Origin: Vibrio marinisediminis
GTDB taxonomy: Bacteria; Pseudomonadota; Gammaproteobacteria; Enterobacterales; Vibrionaceae
Reading direction: 5' to 3'
Length of the DNA: 64,000 bases
NCBI RefSeq assembly: GCF_014050145.1
Contig: NZ_JACFYF010000014.1
Span: 1-64,000, forward strand
The first letter of the stretch is position 1. Each line of letters opens with the position of its first letter. The position numbers were made by a program, and so were the translations under genes. Shown here in pieces: positions 49,125-58,825 of this stretch. The notes under the pieces were generated by a model. The model saw only the letters and a program-made list of their open reading frames with translations, had not been told where the DNA came from and did not search any database.

Positions 49125-51143
49125 ATGAAGCTGAACCCCGGACAAGATCAAGCGGTGAAGTATGTGTCAGGCCCATGCCTAGTGCTTGCGGGTGCTGGCT
49201 CAGGCAAGACGCGAGTGATTACTAACAAGATTGCTTATTTGGTTCAGCAGTGTGGTTACAAGGCTCGCAATATTGCCGCGTTAACCTTTACCAACAAAGC
49301 CGCCAGAGAGATGAAAGAGCGTGTCGGGCAAACACTGGGTAAACAAGAATCGAAAGGTTTGACGGTTTCCACGTTTCATACCCTCGGCTTGAATATCATC
49401 AAACGCGAACACAAACATCTTGGCTTGAAGTCTGGTTTTTCCTTGTTTGATGACCAAGACCAAATGGCTTTGCTTAAAGAGTTAACTGAAAAGCAGATCG
49501 ATGGTGATAAAGATCTACTGCGCCAATTGTTGAGTAGCATTTCTAATTGGAAAAACGACATGCTAACGCCTGATGAGGCGTTAGCGCGCGCTCAGGGTGA
49601 GCAACAACAGTTATTTGCGTTTTGTTTTGAGATGTACCAAAAACAAATGCGCGCCTATAACGCGCTTGATTTTGATGACCTTATTTTAATGCCCGTATTG
49701 CTATTACGTGGCAACGAAGAAGTGCGCCAGCGCTGGCAAAACAAGATTCGTTACTTGCTGGTGGATGAGTATCAAGATACCAATACCAGCCAATACGAAT
49801 TAGTGCGCCTATTAGTTGGTGAGCGCTCACGCTTTACCGTGGTGGGTGACGATGACCAGTCTATTTACTCATGGCGTGGGGCAAAACCGCAGAACTTGGT
49901 GTTGTTGGGCGAAGATTATCCAAACCTAAAGCTGATCAAGCTTGAGCAGAATTATCGCTCGACCAATCGTATTTTGCGCTGTGCCAATATTTTGATTGCT
50001 AATAATCCACACGTGTATGAGAAAGCGCTGTTTTCAGAATTGCCTGACGGTGAAAAACTCAAAGTGCTGCTGGCGAAAAACGAAGAGCATGAGGCCGAGC
50101 GGGTGACGGGTGAAATCATTGCCCATAAATTCCTTAATCGAACCGGATATCGTGATTACGCGATTTTGTATCGTGGTAACCACCAATCTCGTTTAATTGA
50201 AAAATCACTGATGCAAAACCGAGTGCCTTATAAGATTTCGGGTGGTACCTCATTTTTTGCGCGTGCAGAAATAAAAGACATCATGGCGTACCTAAAGGTG
50301 TTGGTGAACCCAGATGACGACAACGCATTTCTACGCATTGTGAACACACCAAAGCGCGAGATTGGTCCTGTGACTCTTGAGAAGCTGGGTAGTTACGCCA
50401 ACATGCGCGGTAAGAGCTTATTTGAAGCCAGCTTTGAAATGGGGCTAGAGCAACATTTAACGGGGCGAGGCTTAGAAACATTGCGCCGTTTTACGGCTTG
50501 GTTGGTGGCGATCGCCGATCAAGCAGAACGTGGCAATACCGTGGAGGCTGTGCGTTCACTGGTGCGTGATATTCATTACGAGGATTGGCTATACGAAACC
50601 TCTTCTAGCCCGAAAGCGGCTGAAATGCGGATGAAGAACGTGTCTGACCTCTATTCTTGGATTGTGGCTGATTTAGAGGGTGATAACTACGACCAAGAAG
50701 AGAAGACGCTAAAGGAAGTGGTTCAGCGCTTAACATTGCGTGACATGATGGAACGTGGTGAAGAAGAGGAAGATAGCGATGCGGTGCAATTGATGACGCT
50801 GCATGCCTCGAAAGGATTGGAATTCCCTTATGTTTATCTGATTGGTACCGAAGAGGGCATTTTGCCGCATCAAACCAGTATTGATGAAGATAATGTTGAA
50901 GAAGAGCGCCGTCTTATGTACGTGGGTATTACCCGTGCACAGAAAGAGCTCAGCTTTACTATGTGTCGCGAGCGCCGCCAGTATGGTGAGCTGCTCAAGC
51001 CAACGCAAAGTCGCTTCTTAGACGAGCTACCCTTTGATGATGTGGAATGGGAACAAACGAAAAAGCCAGTAACGCAAGAAGAGCGAATGGCAAAGGGACA
51101 AGCACACATTGCCAACATAAGGGCAATGTTTAATAAAAAGTAG
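49125..51143 (+). CDS. rep: ATP-dependent DNA helicase Rep
   Basis: 672 aa SF1A 3'-5' helicase. Walker [12 protein letters not shown] near residues 21-31, motif Ia [14 protein letters not shown], Walker [11 protein letters not shown], motif [17 protein letters not shown], motif IV QNYRST, motif [13 protein letters not shown] and motif [12 protein letters not shown] are all present. It clears proteins ahead of replication forks. It is distinguished from UvrD by length and the [25 protein letters not shown] start. Confidence 0.96.
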   Translation: MKLNPGQDQAVKYVSGPCLVLAGAGSGKTRVITNKIAYLVQQCGYKARNIAALTFTNKAAREMKERVGQTLGKQESKGLTVSTFHTLGLNIIKREHKHLGLKSGFSLFDDQDQMALLKELTEKQIDGDKDLLRQLLSSISNWKNDMLTPDEALARAQGEQQQLFAFCFEMYQKQMRAYNALDFDDLILMPVLLLRGNEEVRQRWQNKIRYLLVDEYQDTNTSQYELVRLLVGERSRFTVVGDDDQSIYSWRGAKPQNLVLLGEDYPNLKLIKLEQNYRSTNRILRCANILIANNPHVYEKALFSELPDGEKLKVLLAKNEEHEAERVTGEIIAHKFLNRTGYRDYAILYRGNHQSRLIEKSLMQNRVPYKISGGTSFFARAEIKDIMAYLKVLVNPDDDNAFLRIVNTPKREIGPVTLEKLGSYANMRGKSLFEASFEMGLEQHLTGRGLETLRRFTAWLVAIADQAERGNTVEAVRSLVRDIHYEDWLYETSSSPKAAEMRMKNVSDLYSWIVADLEGDNYDQEEKTLKEVVQRLTLRDMMERGEEEEDSDAVQLMTLHASKGLEFPYVYLIGTEEGILPHQTSIDEDNVEEERRLMYVGITRAQKELSFTMCRERRQYGELLKPTQSRFLDELPFDDVEWEQTKKPVTQEERMAKGQAHIANIRAMFNKK

Positions 51144-51152
51144 TGCAGAAAT

Positions 51153-51185
51153 AAAAAAGGCTTGGTGGATCCAAGCCTTTTTGTT
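51153..51185. terminator. bidirectional terminator between rep and cytochrome c5
   Basis: AAAAAAGGCTTGG-TGGAT-CCAAGCCTTTTT. Confidence 0.9.
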
Positions 51186-51192
51186 TTCTCGA

Positions 51193-51606
51193 TTACAGAC
51201 CTTCAATCATATGATCAATCGCAGCAACGATTTCATCATCTGAACAGTCCATACAAGAGCCTTTAGCTGGCATTGCATTGAAGCCAGTAATCGCATGGTC
51301 GTTCAGCACATCTCTGCCTTGAGCGATACGTGGAGCCCAATCATCAGCATTACCTGTTTTTGGCGCACCACTCACACCAGTAGAGTGACAAGCGGTACAG
51401 AAAGTGCCGTAAACCGTGGCACCATCACGTGGTCCTGTTGGTTCAACAACAACAGGTTCAGCACCTGCTAGGTACACATCACCGACAGGTTTAATCCTTT
51501 CTGCAATAGCATCATATTCTTCTTGGCTTACACTTGCTGCAAAAGTAGCGCTAGAAAATGTTGCTGCAGCGATCAAAGCGGTTAAGATTTTTCGAGACAT
51601 ATCCAT
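51193..51606 (-). CDS. cytochrome c5 (monoheme, class I)
   Basis: About 137 aa. Signal peptide (SRKILTALIAAATFSSATFA), then a single CxxCH heme site CTACH in GTFCTACHSTGVSGAPK, axial Met likely in GFNAMPAKG. A second cysteine pair CMDC near the C-terminus is a typical cytochrome c5 disulfide. Starts at 51606 (ATG) and 51615 (GTG with AGGA upstream) are both plausible. Periplasmic electron carrier. Confidence 0.92.
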   Translation of the reverse strand: MDMSRKILTALIAAATFSSATFAASVSQEEYDAIAERIKPVGDVYLAGAEPVVVEPTGPRDGATVYGTFCTACHSTGVSGAPKTGNADDWAPRIAQGRDVLNDHAITGFNAMPAKGSCMDCSDDEIVAAIDHMIEGL

Positions 51607-51846
51607 TAAACTCACTATACATTCCTGAGGGTAAGTTGGTGCTTACCTTTTAATTAGAGTGTCATTTGATAAACGAGCATTTTTGCTGTTAAATCAATGT
51701 AAACAGTGGGTGATTATATCTCGATAAGTTGTTGCAATAAACAATAACTTCCCAACGAGCGGGGGTACATCACATCGGAGATAGACTTTTATTTGAGCTA
51801 TATTGCTGAAAAAGGCGCCAAACGGTAAAAAAAGTTGAAAAAGTAC

Positions 51847-51875
51847 TAGACGCAATAGTGTGATATCCGTATTAT
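51847..51875 (+). promoter_or_regulatory. tentative promoter of the tRNA cluster
   Basis: TATTAT (51870-51875) with a poor -35 (TAGACG, 51847-51852) 17 bp upstream, 22 bp before tRNA-Arg. Confidence 0.35.
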
Positions 51876-51896
51876 TCCACTCCGCCGATAGGGCAT

Positions 51897-51973
<77 letters not shown>

Positions 51974-52008
51974 TAACCCCGGAAGTTATATCGGTAAAAA
52001 ATTTAGTG

Positions 52009-52084
52009 GTGGCTATAGCTCAGTTGGTAGAGTCCCGGATTGTGATTCCGGTTGTCGCGAGTTCAAGCCTCGTTAGCCACCCCA
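52009..52084 (+). tRNA. tRNA-His (GTG), copy 1
   Basis: 76 nt. GTGGCTA acceptor, anticodon GTG in GGATTGTGATTCC, T-loop TTCAAGC, encoded CCA. Confidence 0.95.
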
Positions 52085-52139
52085 TTATTCAGGTAGCTTT
52101 TGCTCCCTTTCTTGATGAAAATCGAGGAAAAACTTAAGT

Positions 52140-52216
<77 letters not shown>

Positions 52217-52263
52217 CTATTTTGTTTGTGGCTTTAATTAAGCAATAAACAACACAAATTGTG

Positions 52264-52339
52264 GTGGCTATAGCTCAGTTGGTAGAGTCCCGGATTGTGA
52301 TTCCGGTTGTCGCGAGTTCAAGCCTCGTTAGCCACCCCA
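52264..52339 (+). tRNA. tRNA-His (GTG), copy 2
   Basis: Identical to copy 1, 255 bp further on. Part of the tandem duplication. Confidence 0.95.
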
Positions 52340-52394
52340 TTATTCAGGTAGCTTTTGCTCCCTTTCTTGATGAAAATCGAGGAAAAACTTAAGT

Positions 52395-52471
<77 letters not shown>

Positions 52472-52479
52472 CTACACTA

Positions 52480-52509
52480 AGCCCCAGTCGAAAGACTGGG
52501 GCTTTTTTA
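52480..52509 (+). terminator. terminator of the tRNA cluster
   Basis: AGCCCCAGTC-GAAA-GACTGGGGCT and T tract followed by ACGTCTG. Nearly identical, flanks included, to the terminators of the tRNA-Trp array at 71-502. Confidence 0.93.
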
Positions 52510-53171
52510 CGTCTGTCGTTTGAATGATTTTTAAAACTTAGAGCGATTCAAAAGATCTGATAAGAGAGTCGACCGACTGAAAATGTATTCATTTCGCTCC
52601 GTCGTTATTAACCCCTTCACCGCCTTCATCCTTCCAACATGCTTTTTTTAGCTCGCTTCTTTCGTGGTAAATGTAGCAGCCATTTTCATTGCCTAATCTA
52701 ATTAGTCGTCGTTCTTTTAAATGAATCGATTTCAATCGAATTTTAATTCTGCGTTATGGCGTTAATTTAATCAGGTCTTACCTCTGTATCGGGGTGATAA
52801 TTTGGTTTTTAATGCCACATTCTATCCATTGAGTTAAATCTTAATCTGTTTTTTACAGTATGAGCGGGCTTATGTATGGTTTTTGTTAATGCAAGCCTGT
52901 GCCTTTTTATGCATGACGATTTTTTATGAGTGAGTAATAGCAGTGGTTTTAGTGGATTAAACAACTGTGTTCCTAAATATTTATTCATTATTTGGTTTAT
53001 TAGTTGCTTGAAATTTGACCAAAGACAACTTTTTATCCTGCCTTTGTTGCATTTCTGTGAAATATTTGCCAAATTGAGAGGCTTGTAACTACCAGAACAG
53101 CATACTGGTATTTGAATGGAATCAATTTTTCAGACAGGGCAGGGAGCTGCCGAAGCAGTAGAGGTCTGGTA
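52510..53171. other. intergenic region before the peptide transporter operon
   Basis: A/T-rich, no credible coding frame, RNA structure or named operator. The operon promoter is presumably here but I cannot place it. Confidence 0.4.
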
Positions 53172-54887
53172 ATGTCACTTTTAGAAGTTAAAAATCTTCG
53201 TATTGAATACCCATCTCGACATGGGGTTCTTGCGGCGGTGAAATCACTATCGTTCAATATTGAACGTGGCGAAATTGTGGGTGTTGTGGGTGAATCTGGC
53301 GCGGGTAAGTCTACGGTAGGTAATGCCGTGATCGACTTGCTTAGCCCTCCGGGTACGATTGCTGGCGGGGAAGTTTTTCTTGATGGAGAAAAAATTTCCG
53401 GTCTTTCACCGCAACAGATGCGTAAAGTTCGCGGATCAAAAATTGGGTTTATTTTTCAAGACCCAATGACATCGCTCAATCCTCTTTTTACTGTTGAGCA
53501 TCAATTAAAAGAGACCATCCACGCTAATATGAAGGTGTCGGATGAGGAGGCTTATCAGCGTTCGCTCTCTTTGATGGAGCAAGTGGGAATCCCTCAGCCT
53601 GAGAACCGACTCAAGCAATTCCCTCATCAGTTTTCCGGTGGTATGCGCCAACGTGTGGTGATTGCAATCGCACTTGCTGGTGAACCTGATCTTATTATTG
53701 CTGATGAACCGACCACCGCACTAGACGTTTCCATCCAAGATCAAATATTGAGCCTAATTCGTGAGTTATGCGTTAAGAATAACGTTGGCTGTATGTTGGT
53801 GACGCACGATATGGGTGTGGTGTCTAATGTAACGGATCGAGTGGCGGTTATGTACCGTGGTGACTTAGTTGAATTTGGTCCAACTAAAAAGGTGCTGGGT
53901 GACCCGGATCACTCTTACACACGCAGTTTAATTTCAGCGGTACCACGTTCAGACATGAAGCTAGACCGCTTTCCTTTGGTGAGCTATATCGAAGAGGCAT
54001 CAGAGCTTAAGCCGCTTGATATTAAAAATCACTGGTTAGGACAAAGCCAAGATCAGCGTGATTACCAAGGAGCACTGTTGCAGGTCGAAAACGTTAATCT
54101 GCGCTTTGTTACTAAGGATTCGCTGTTCGAAAGTCGTCGTGAGTATGTACAAGCCTCTAACGATGTCAGCTTTGAGGTATTGGAAGGTGAAACTTTCGGA
54201 TTGGTGGGTGAGTCGGGTTCAGGTAAATCAACCATTGCTCGAGTTATTGCTGGTTTGTATCAACCAAACTCAGGACGAGTCACTTTTGAGGGCATCGACC
54301 TCACGGCGTTAACTTCTGAAAAAGAACGTCGACCAATGCGTCGTCAGATGCAGATGGTCTTCCAAAACCCTTACACATCAATGAATCCGCGTATGAAGGT
54401 ATTCGATATTATCGCAGAACCTATACGTTTTCATAAACTTACGCGCAATGAAACAGAAACGCGACAGATCGTTAACGATCTTCTGGATCATGTTGGTTTG
54501 GGCGTTATGGCCGGTCTTAAGTACCCACATGAATTTTCTGGTGGTCAACGCCAACGTATTTCGATAGCGCGTGCATTAGCTACGCGCCCACGTCTACTAA
54601 TTTGTGATGAACCAACTTCAGCACTGGATGTATCGGTTCAAGCGCAAATTCTGAATCTACTTAAAGACCTGCAAGATGAGTTGAACCTCACCATGTTGTT
54701 TATCAGTCATGATTTGCCAGTAATTCGCCAGATGTGTGATCGGGTGGGAGTGATGCAAATGGGGAAACTGCTTGAAGTCGCTCCGACAGAGCAGTTGTTT
54801 ACTAACCCACAGCATGAGTACAGCCAACATTTGATTTCATTAATGCCGGAATTTACCGGTTTAAGAGAAGAAGTAAAAACAGTCTAA
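53172..54887 (+). CDS. peptide ABC transporter, fused ATP-binding subunit
   Basis: 571 aa with two complete nucleotide-binding domains in one chain, matching a DppD-DppF or OppD-OppF fusion. Domain 1 (about 1-290): Walker [10 protein letters not shown], signature FSGGMRQRV, Walker [13 protein letters not shown]. Domain 2 (about 300-571): [30 protein letters not shown]. Each half ends with the oligopeptide-type C-terminal extension. GAGG lies 7 nt before the ATG. First gene of an operon with binding protein and two permeases. Confidence 0.93.
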   Translation: MSLLEVKNLRIEYPSRHGVLAAVKSLSFNIERGEIVGVVGESGAGKSTVGNAVIDLLSPPGTIAGGEVFLDGEKISGLSPQQMRKVRGSKIGFIFQDPMTSLNPLFTVEHQLKETIHANMKVSDEEAYQRSLSLMEQVGIPQPENRLKQFPHQFSGGMRQRVVIAIALAGEPDLIIADEPTTALDVSIQDQILSLIRELCVKNNVGCMLVTHDMGVVSNVTDRVAVMYRGDLVEFGPTKKVLGDPDHSYTRSLISAVPRSDMKLDRFPLVSYIEEASELKPLDIKNHWLGQSQDQRDYQGALLQVENVNLRFVTKDSLFESRREYVQASNDVSFEVLEGETFGLVGESGSGKSTIARVIAGLYQPNSGRVTFEGIDLTALTSEKERRPMRRQMQMVFQNPYTSMNPRMKVFDIIAEPIRFHKLTRNETETRQIVNDLLDHVGLGVMAGLKYPHEFSGGQRQRISIARALATRPRLLICDEPTSALDVSVQAQILNLLKDLQDELNLTMLFISHDLPVIRQMCDRVGVMQMGKLLEVAPTEQLFTNPQHEYSQHLISLMPEFTGLREEVKTV

Positions 54888-54972
54888 GTCATGAGCTGCT
54901 AAGGATTCTTAGCCTCTGACAGATGCAAACACAACAACGAGGGATTGAATTCCCGCATGAAGGAGTTATGCA

Positions 54973-56523
54973 ATGAAAACCATGAAGAGCAAAATCGCAG
55001 TCGCTTTGATGGCCGCTGGCTTAAGTTTTAGTGCAGCCGCAGCTGATATTACCGTTGCTTATGATGCAGACCCAGTGTCGCTTGATCCGCATGAGCAGCT
55101 ATCAGGCGGTACACTGCAAATGTCGCACATGGTGTTTGATCCACTGATTCGTTTTACTCAAGAAATGAAATTTGAGCCGCGCCTAGCGGAATCTTGGGAG
55201 CGTATCGATAACGAAACAATGCGTTTTAAACTGCGTGAAGGTGTGAAATTCCATTCTGGTAATGCGCTAACTGCTGACGACGTAGTTTGGACATTTGAGC
55301 GCCTAAAAAGCTCACCAGATTTCAAAGGTATCTTTGCTCCACTAGTATCACTGACAAAAGTAGACGACTACACGTTTGAAATTAAAACTGATGGTACTTA
55401 CCCACTGATTGAAAACGTTGCCACTTACATCTTCCCAATGGACAGTAAGTTCTACTCAGGTAAGACAGAAGATGGCAAAGATAAGGCTGAGCTTGTTAAG
55501 CACGGTAACTCGTATGCATCGACTAACGTTTCAGGTACAGGTCCATTCATCATTACTTCGCGCGAGCAAGGTGTAAAGGTTGAGTTTGAGCGTTTTGCTG
55601 ATTACTGGGATAAAGACGCAGGTAACGTAGATAAAATCACTCTAGTACCAATCAAAGAAGATGCAACACGAGTAGCAGCTTTACTTTCTGGTGATGTAGA
55701 TATGATTGCGCCTGTTTCACCAAATGATTACAAGCGTATCAAAAGTGCCAGTGATGTTGATTTGTACACTATGCCGGGCACACGAGTCATTACCTTCCAG
55801 ATGAACCAAAACAGCAACCCAGCACTGAAAGATGTGCGAGTTCGCCAAGCAATTGTTCATGCGATCAACAACGAAGGTATTGTTAAGAAAATCATGAAGG
55901 GTGCTGCTACACCGGCATCTCAGCAAAGCCCTGTGGGTTATGCTGGTTACAATGAAGAGCTAAAACCGCGTTACGATCTTAAGAAAGCTAAACAGCTAAT
56001 GAAAGAAGCGGGCTATGAAGATGGCTTTACGTTGACCATGATGGCACCAAACAACCGTTATGTGAACGATGACAAGATTGCACAAGCTTCTGCGGCAATG
56101 CTGTCTAAAATTGGTATTAAAGTTGATCTTAAAACCATGCCTAAAGCACAGTACTGGCCTGAATTTGATAAGTGTGCAGCAGATATGTTGATGATCGGCT
56201 GGCACCCAGATACAGAGGATTCAGGTAACTTTACAGAGTTCCTAACCATGACGCGTGATGCCGCGACTGGTAAAGGTCAGTACAACTGTGGTGGTTACTC
56301 TAACCCTGCAATCGACAAGCTTGTAAATGACTCAAACACGGAAACAGACCTAGTTAAACGTGGTCAGATGCTGAAACAAGTGGAAGCGACACTGTACGAT
56401 GAAGCGGCGTTTGTTCCTCTACACTGGCAAGACCCATCATGGGCTGCGAAAGGTAATGTGGAAATTGGTCCTATCGTTAACGGTATGAACTTCCCTTACT
56501 TTGGCGACCTAGTGGTTAAGTAA
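54973..56523 (+). CDS. peptide ABC transporter substrate-binding protein
   Basis: 516 aa periplasmic SBP_bac_5 family (DppA/OppA-like). Signal peptide MKTMKSKIAVALMAAGLSFS ending near AAAA. Family signatures DPVSLDPHEQ, LAESWERID, LREGVKFHSGNALTADDVVWTFER, and GTGPF. AAGGAG before the ATG. The likely cargo is short peptides, but related proteins carry nickel, heme or sugars, so this is not certain. 86 bp after the ATPase gene. Confidence 0.93.
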   Translation: MKTMKSKIAVALMAAGLSFSAAAADITVAYDADPVSLDPHEQLSGGTLQMSHMVFDPLIRFTQEMKFEPRLAESWERIDNETMRFKLREGVKFHSGNALTADDVVWTFERLKSSPDFKGIFAPLVSLTKVDDYTFEIKTDGTYPLIENVATYIFPMDSKFYSGKTEDGKDKAELVKHGNSYASTNVSGTGPFIITSREQGVKVEFERFADYWDKDAGNVDKITLVPIKEDATRVAALLSGDVDMIAPVSPNDYKRIKSASDVDLYTMPGTRVITFQMNQNSNPALKDVRVRQAIVHAINNEGIVKKIMKGAATPASQQSPVGYAGYNEELKPRYDLKKAKQLMKEAGYEDGFTLTMMAPNNRYVNDDKIAQASAAMLSKIGIKVDLKTMPKAQYWPEFDKCAADMLMIGWHPDTEDSGNFTEFLTMTRDAATGKGQYNCGGYSNPAIDKLVNDSNTETDLVKRGQMLKQVEATLYDEAAFVPLHWQDPSWAAKGNVEIGPIVNGMNFPYFGDLVVK

Positions 56524-56673
56524 GCTTGTTTAGTCAGTAAGAATGAACCCTCGCGGTTGATTCCCTCGGTGCCTAACTTTGTATCAGTCGGGTTAGGCAC
56601 CTAGATCAAGGCTGATTCTCTATATGCATTGAACCCGCATTTAGATTTCTATGGATAGTTAAAGGGGCAAGGA

Positions 56674-57651
56674 ATGTTTTCGTTTCTGGTCAAGCGCCTG
56701 TTTCAGGCACTGATAGTGATGTTTGTGATCAGTTTAGTGGCGTTTGCCATTCAAGATAACTTGGGTGATCCGCTACGTGAGCTTGTTGGGCAGTCTGTTT
56801 CTGAATCAGAACGCCAAGCCTTACGTGACGAGCTCGGCTTGAACGATCCCTTCATTACAAAATACACCCGCTTTGTAGGCAATGCGCTGCAAGGTGATTT
56901 AGGTACATCTTACTTTTTCAAACGTCCAGCAGCAGAAGTTATTCTGGACAAATTGGTGCCAACGTTAGAGTTAGTTTTTGGCGCCGCCGTGATTATTGTT
57001 GTGTTGTCTATTCCTCTCGGTGTTTATTCCGCGATTCATCCCAAAAGCTTTTTTACCAAAGTGGTGATGGCGATGAGTAGCGTCGGTATTTCTATACCGG
57101 TGTTCTTAACCGCGATAATGCTGATGTACGTCTTCTCGATAGAACTAGGTTGGCTACCCTCATATGGGCGAGGTGATACGGCAAATTGGCTAGGTTGGGA
57201 ATCAGGTTACTTTACCTTAGATGGCTTAGCTCATTTGGTTTTGCCTTGTATTTCTCTGGCGTCAATCATGTTACCGCTGTTTATCCGTTTGGTGCGCTCT
57301 GAAATGCTGGAAGTATTAAGCTCGGAGTACATTAAGTTTGCTAAAGCGAAAGGATTGAGCTTAAAGAAAATCTATTATCAACATGCACTTAAGAACACCA
57401 TGCTGCCAGTGCTAACCGTTGGTGGGGTGCAAATCGGTACTATGGTGGCGTACACCATTTTGACTGAAACAGTATTCCAATGGCCGGGGATGGGCTTTTT
57501 GTTCCTAGAGGCAATTAACCGAGTTGATACTCCGTTGATTACCGCTTACGTTATTTTTGTCGGTTTAATTTTCGTGGTGACCAATACCATTGTCGATCTT
57601 TTGTATGGATTGATTAACCCAACCGTAGACTTAACTGGTAAAGGAGCATAA
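56674..57651 (+). CDS. peptide ABC transporter permease 1 (DppB-like)
   Basis: 325 aa, six TM helices. It starts FLVKRLFQALIVMFVISLVAF, standard for DppB/OppB. The EAA-type cytoplasmic loop SEYIKFAKAKGLSLKKIYYQHALKNTMLPVLT contacts the ATPase. AAAGGGGCAAGGA precedes the ATG. 2 nt before the second permease gene. Confidence 0.94.
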   Translation: MFSFLVKRLFQALIVMFVISLVAFAIQDNLGDPLRELVGQSVSESERQALRDELGLNDPFITKYTRFVGNALQGDLGTSYFFKRPAAEVILDKLVPTLELVFGAAVIIVVLSIPLGVYSAIHPKSFFTKVVMAMSSVGISIPVFLTAIMLMYVFSIELGWLPSYGRGDTANWLGWESGYFTLDGLAHLVLPCISLASIMLPLFIRLVRSEMLEVLSSEYIKFAKAKGLSLKKIYYQHALKNTMLPVLTVGGVQIGTMVAYTILTETVFQWPGMGFLFLEAINRVDTPLITAYVIFVGLIFVVTNTIVDLLYGLINPTVDLTGKGA

Positions 57652-57653
57652 CC

Positions 57654-58592
57654 ATGAGCCAAACAGCAGCTGCTCCTTCTCGTTGGGAGCGTTTTAAACA
57701 ATCTGATTTTCTGTATTATTTCTTGCGTGACAAAGTGGCGATGGTCAGCTTTGCCATCTTTATGGTGTTTCTATTATTGGCGTTAGCTGCGCCAATTATC
57801 TCGCCAACAGACCCTTATGATCTGAGTTCTATCGACATTATGGACTCCGAGCTTCCGCCATCATGGATGGAAGACGGTGAAGAGCGCTTTGTGCTTGGAA
57901 CGGATGAGCAAGGGCGTGATATTTTATCGACCATTCTTTATGGCTCTCGACTGTCTCTCACCATTGGTTTCTTAGCGGTGGGCTTGCAGCTTATCTTAGG
58001 TATCGTGATTGGTTTGTCGGCAGGCTACTTTGGTGGTCGAATTGATAGCTTCTTGATGCGTTTTGCTGACGTACAGCTTTCGTTCTCGACCATGATGGTA
58101 GCGATTATTGTCTCAGCAATTTTCAAAGCCAGTTTTGGTAGCGAGTTCTACAGCCAATATGCGGTGGTGATGCTGGTGGTGATCATTGGTATTGCAGAGT
58201 GGCCGCAATACGCACGTACAATTCGCGCATCGGTATTAGCTGAAAAGAAAAAAGAGTATGTAGAAGCCGCGCGAGTGATGGGCTTTAAAGCGCCACGCAT
58301 AATGTTCCGCCATATTCTGCCTAACTGCTTGTCGCCAATTTTGGTTATCTCGACGGTTCAGGTGGCAAACGCCATTATGTCAGAGGCGGCACTTTCCTTC
58401 CTAGGTTTAGGTTTGCCAGTCGACCAGCCATCATTGGGCGCACTGATCAGTATCGGCTTTAACTACATCTTCTCTGGTGCATGGTGGATTACCGCTTTCC
58501 CTGGTGTGGTACTGGTTACCTTAGTATTAGTGATCAACCTACTGGGTGATTGGTTAAGAGATGTATTTAACCCGAAAATCTATAAGGGCTAA
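57654..58592 (+). CDS. peptide ABC transporter permease 2 (DppC-like)
   Basis: 312 aa, six TM helices, with the OppC N-terminal region (DFLYYFLRDKVAMVSFAIF) and LGTDEQGRDILSTILYGSRLSL. EAA loop VEAARVMGFKAPRIMFRHILPNCLSPIL present. Last gene of the operon, ended by the terminator at 58611. Confidence 0.94.
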   Translation: MSQTAAAPSRWERFKQSDFLYYFLRDKVAMVSFAIFMVFLLLALAAPIISPTDPYDLSSIDIMDSELPPSWMEDGEERFVLGTDEQGRDILSTILYGSRLSLTIGFLAVGLQLILGIVIGLSAGYFGGRIDSFLMRFADVQLSFSTMMVAIIVSAIFKASFGSEFYSQYAVVMLVVIIGIAEWPQYARTIRASVLAEKKKEYVEAARVMGFKAPRIMFRHILPNCLSPILVISTVQVANAIMSEAALSFLGLGLPVDQPSLGALISIGFNYIFSGAWWITAFPGVVLVTLVLVINLLGDWLRDVFNPKIYKG

Positions 58593-58610
58593 TATTTATA
58601 GCTGTTAACA

Positions 58611-58640
58611 AAAAGCCGCGATTGATTCGCGGTTTTTTTA
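58611..58640 (+). terminator. terminator of the peptide transporter operon
   Basis: AAAGCCGCGA-TTGA-TTCGCGGTTTTTTT. Confidence 0.88.
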
Positions 58641-58825
58641 TATCGCTCAGCATGTAACGTTAAATGTGGAATCTTTGTTTTTGTGAAATAGCTGCGATAT
58701 TTTCAGCAAACTCATGTCTGATAGGGCAGAGCTTCGCTTGAGGGTAAGGCTGCTAGACTTTGCTATTGAAGTGATAATGGGCGCCAGCGACTCATAATTG
58801 CTTTGTTTATTGTTGGAGGGGTAGT

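Noticed and set aside
52510-53171. Small gene in the gap before the peptide transporter
   Set aside because: Frames of 74-87 codons on the minus strand have no ribosome site and show low-complexity, frame-shadow composition.
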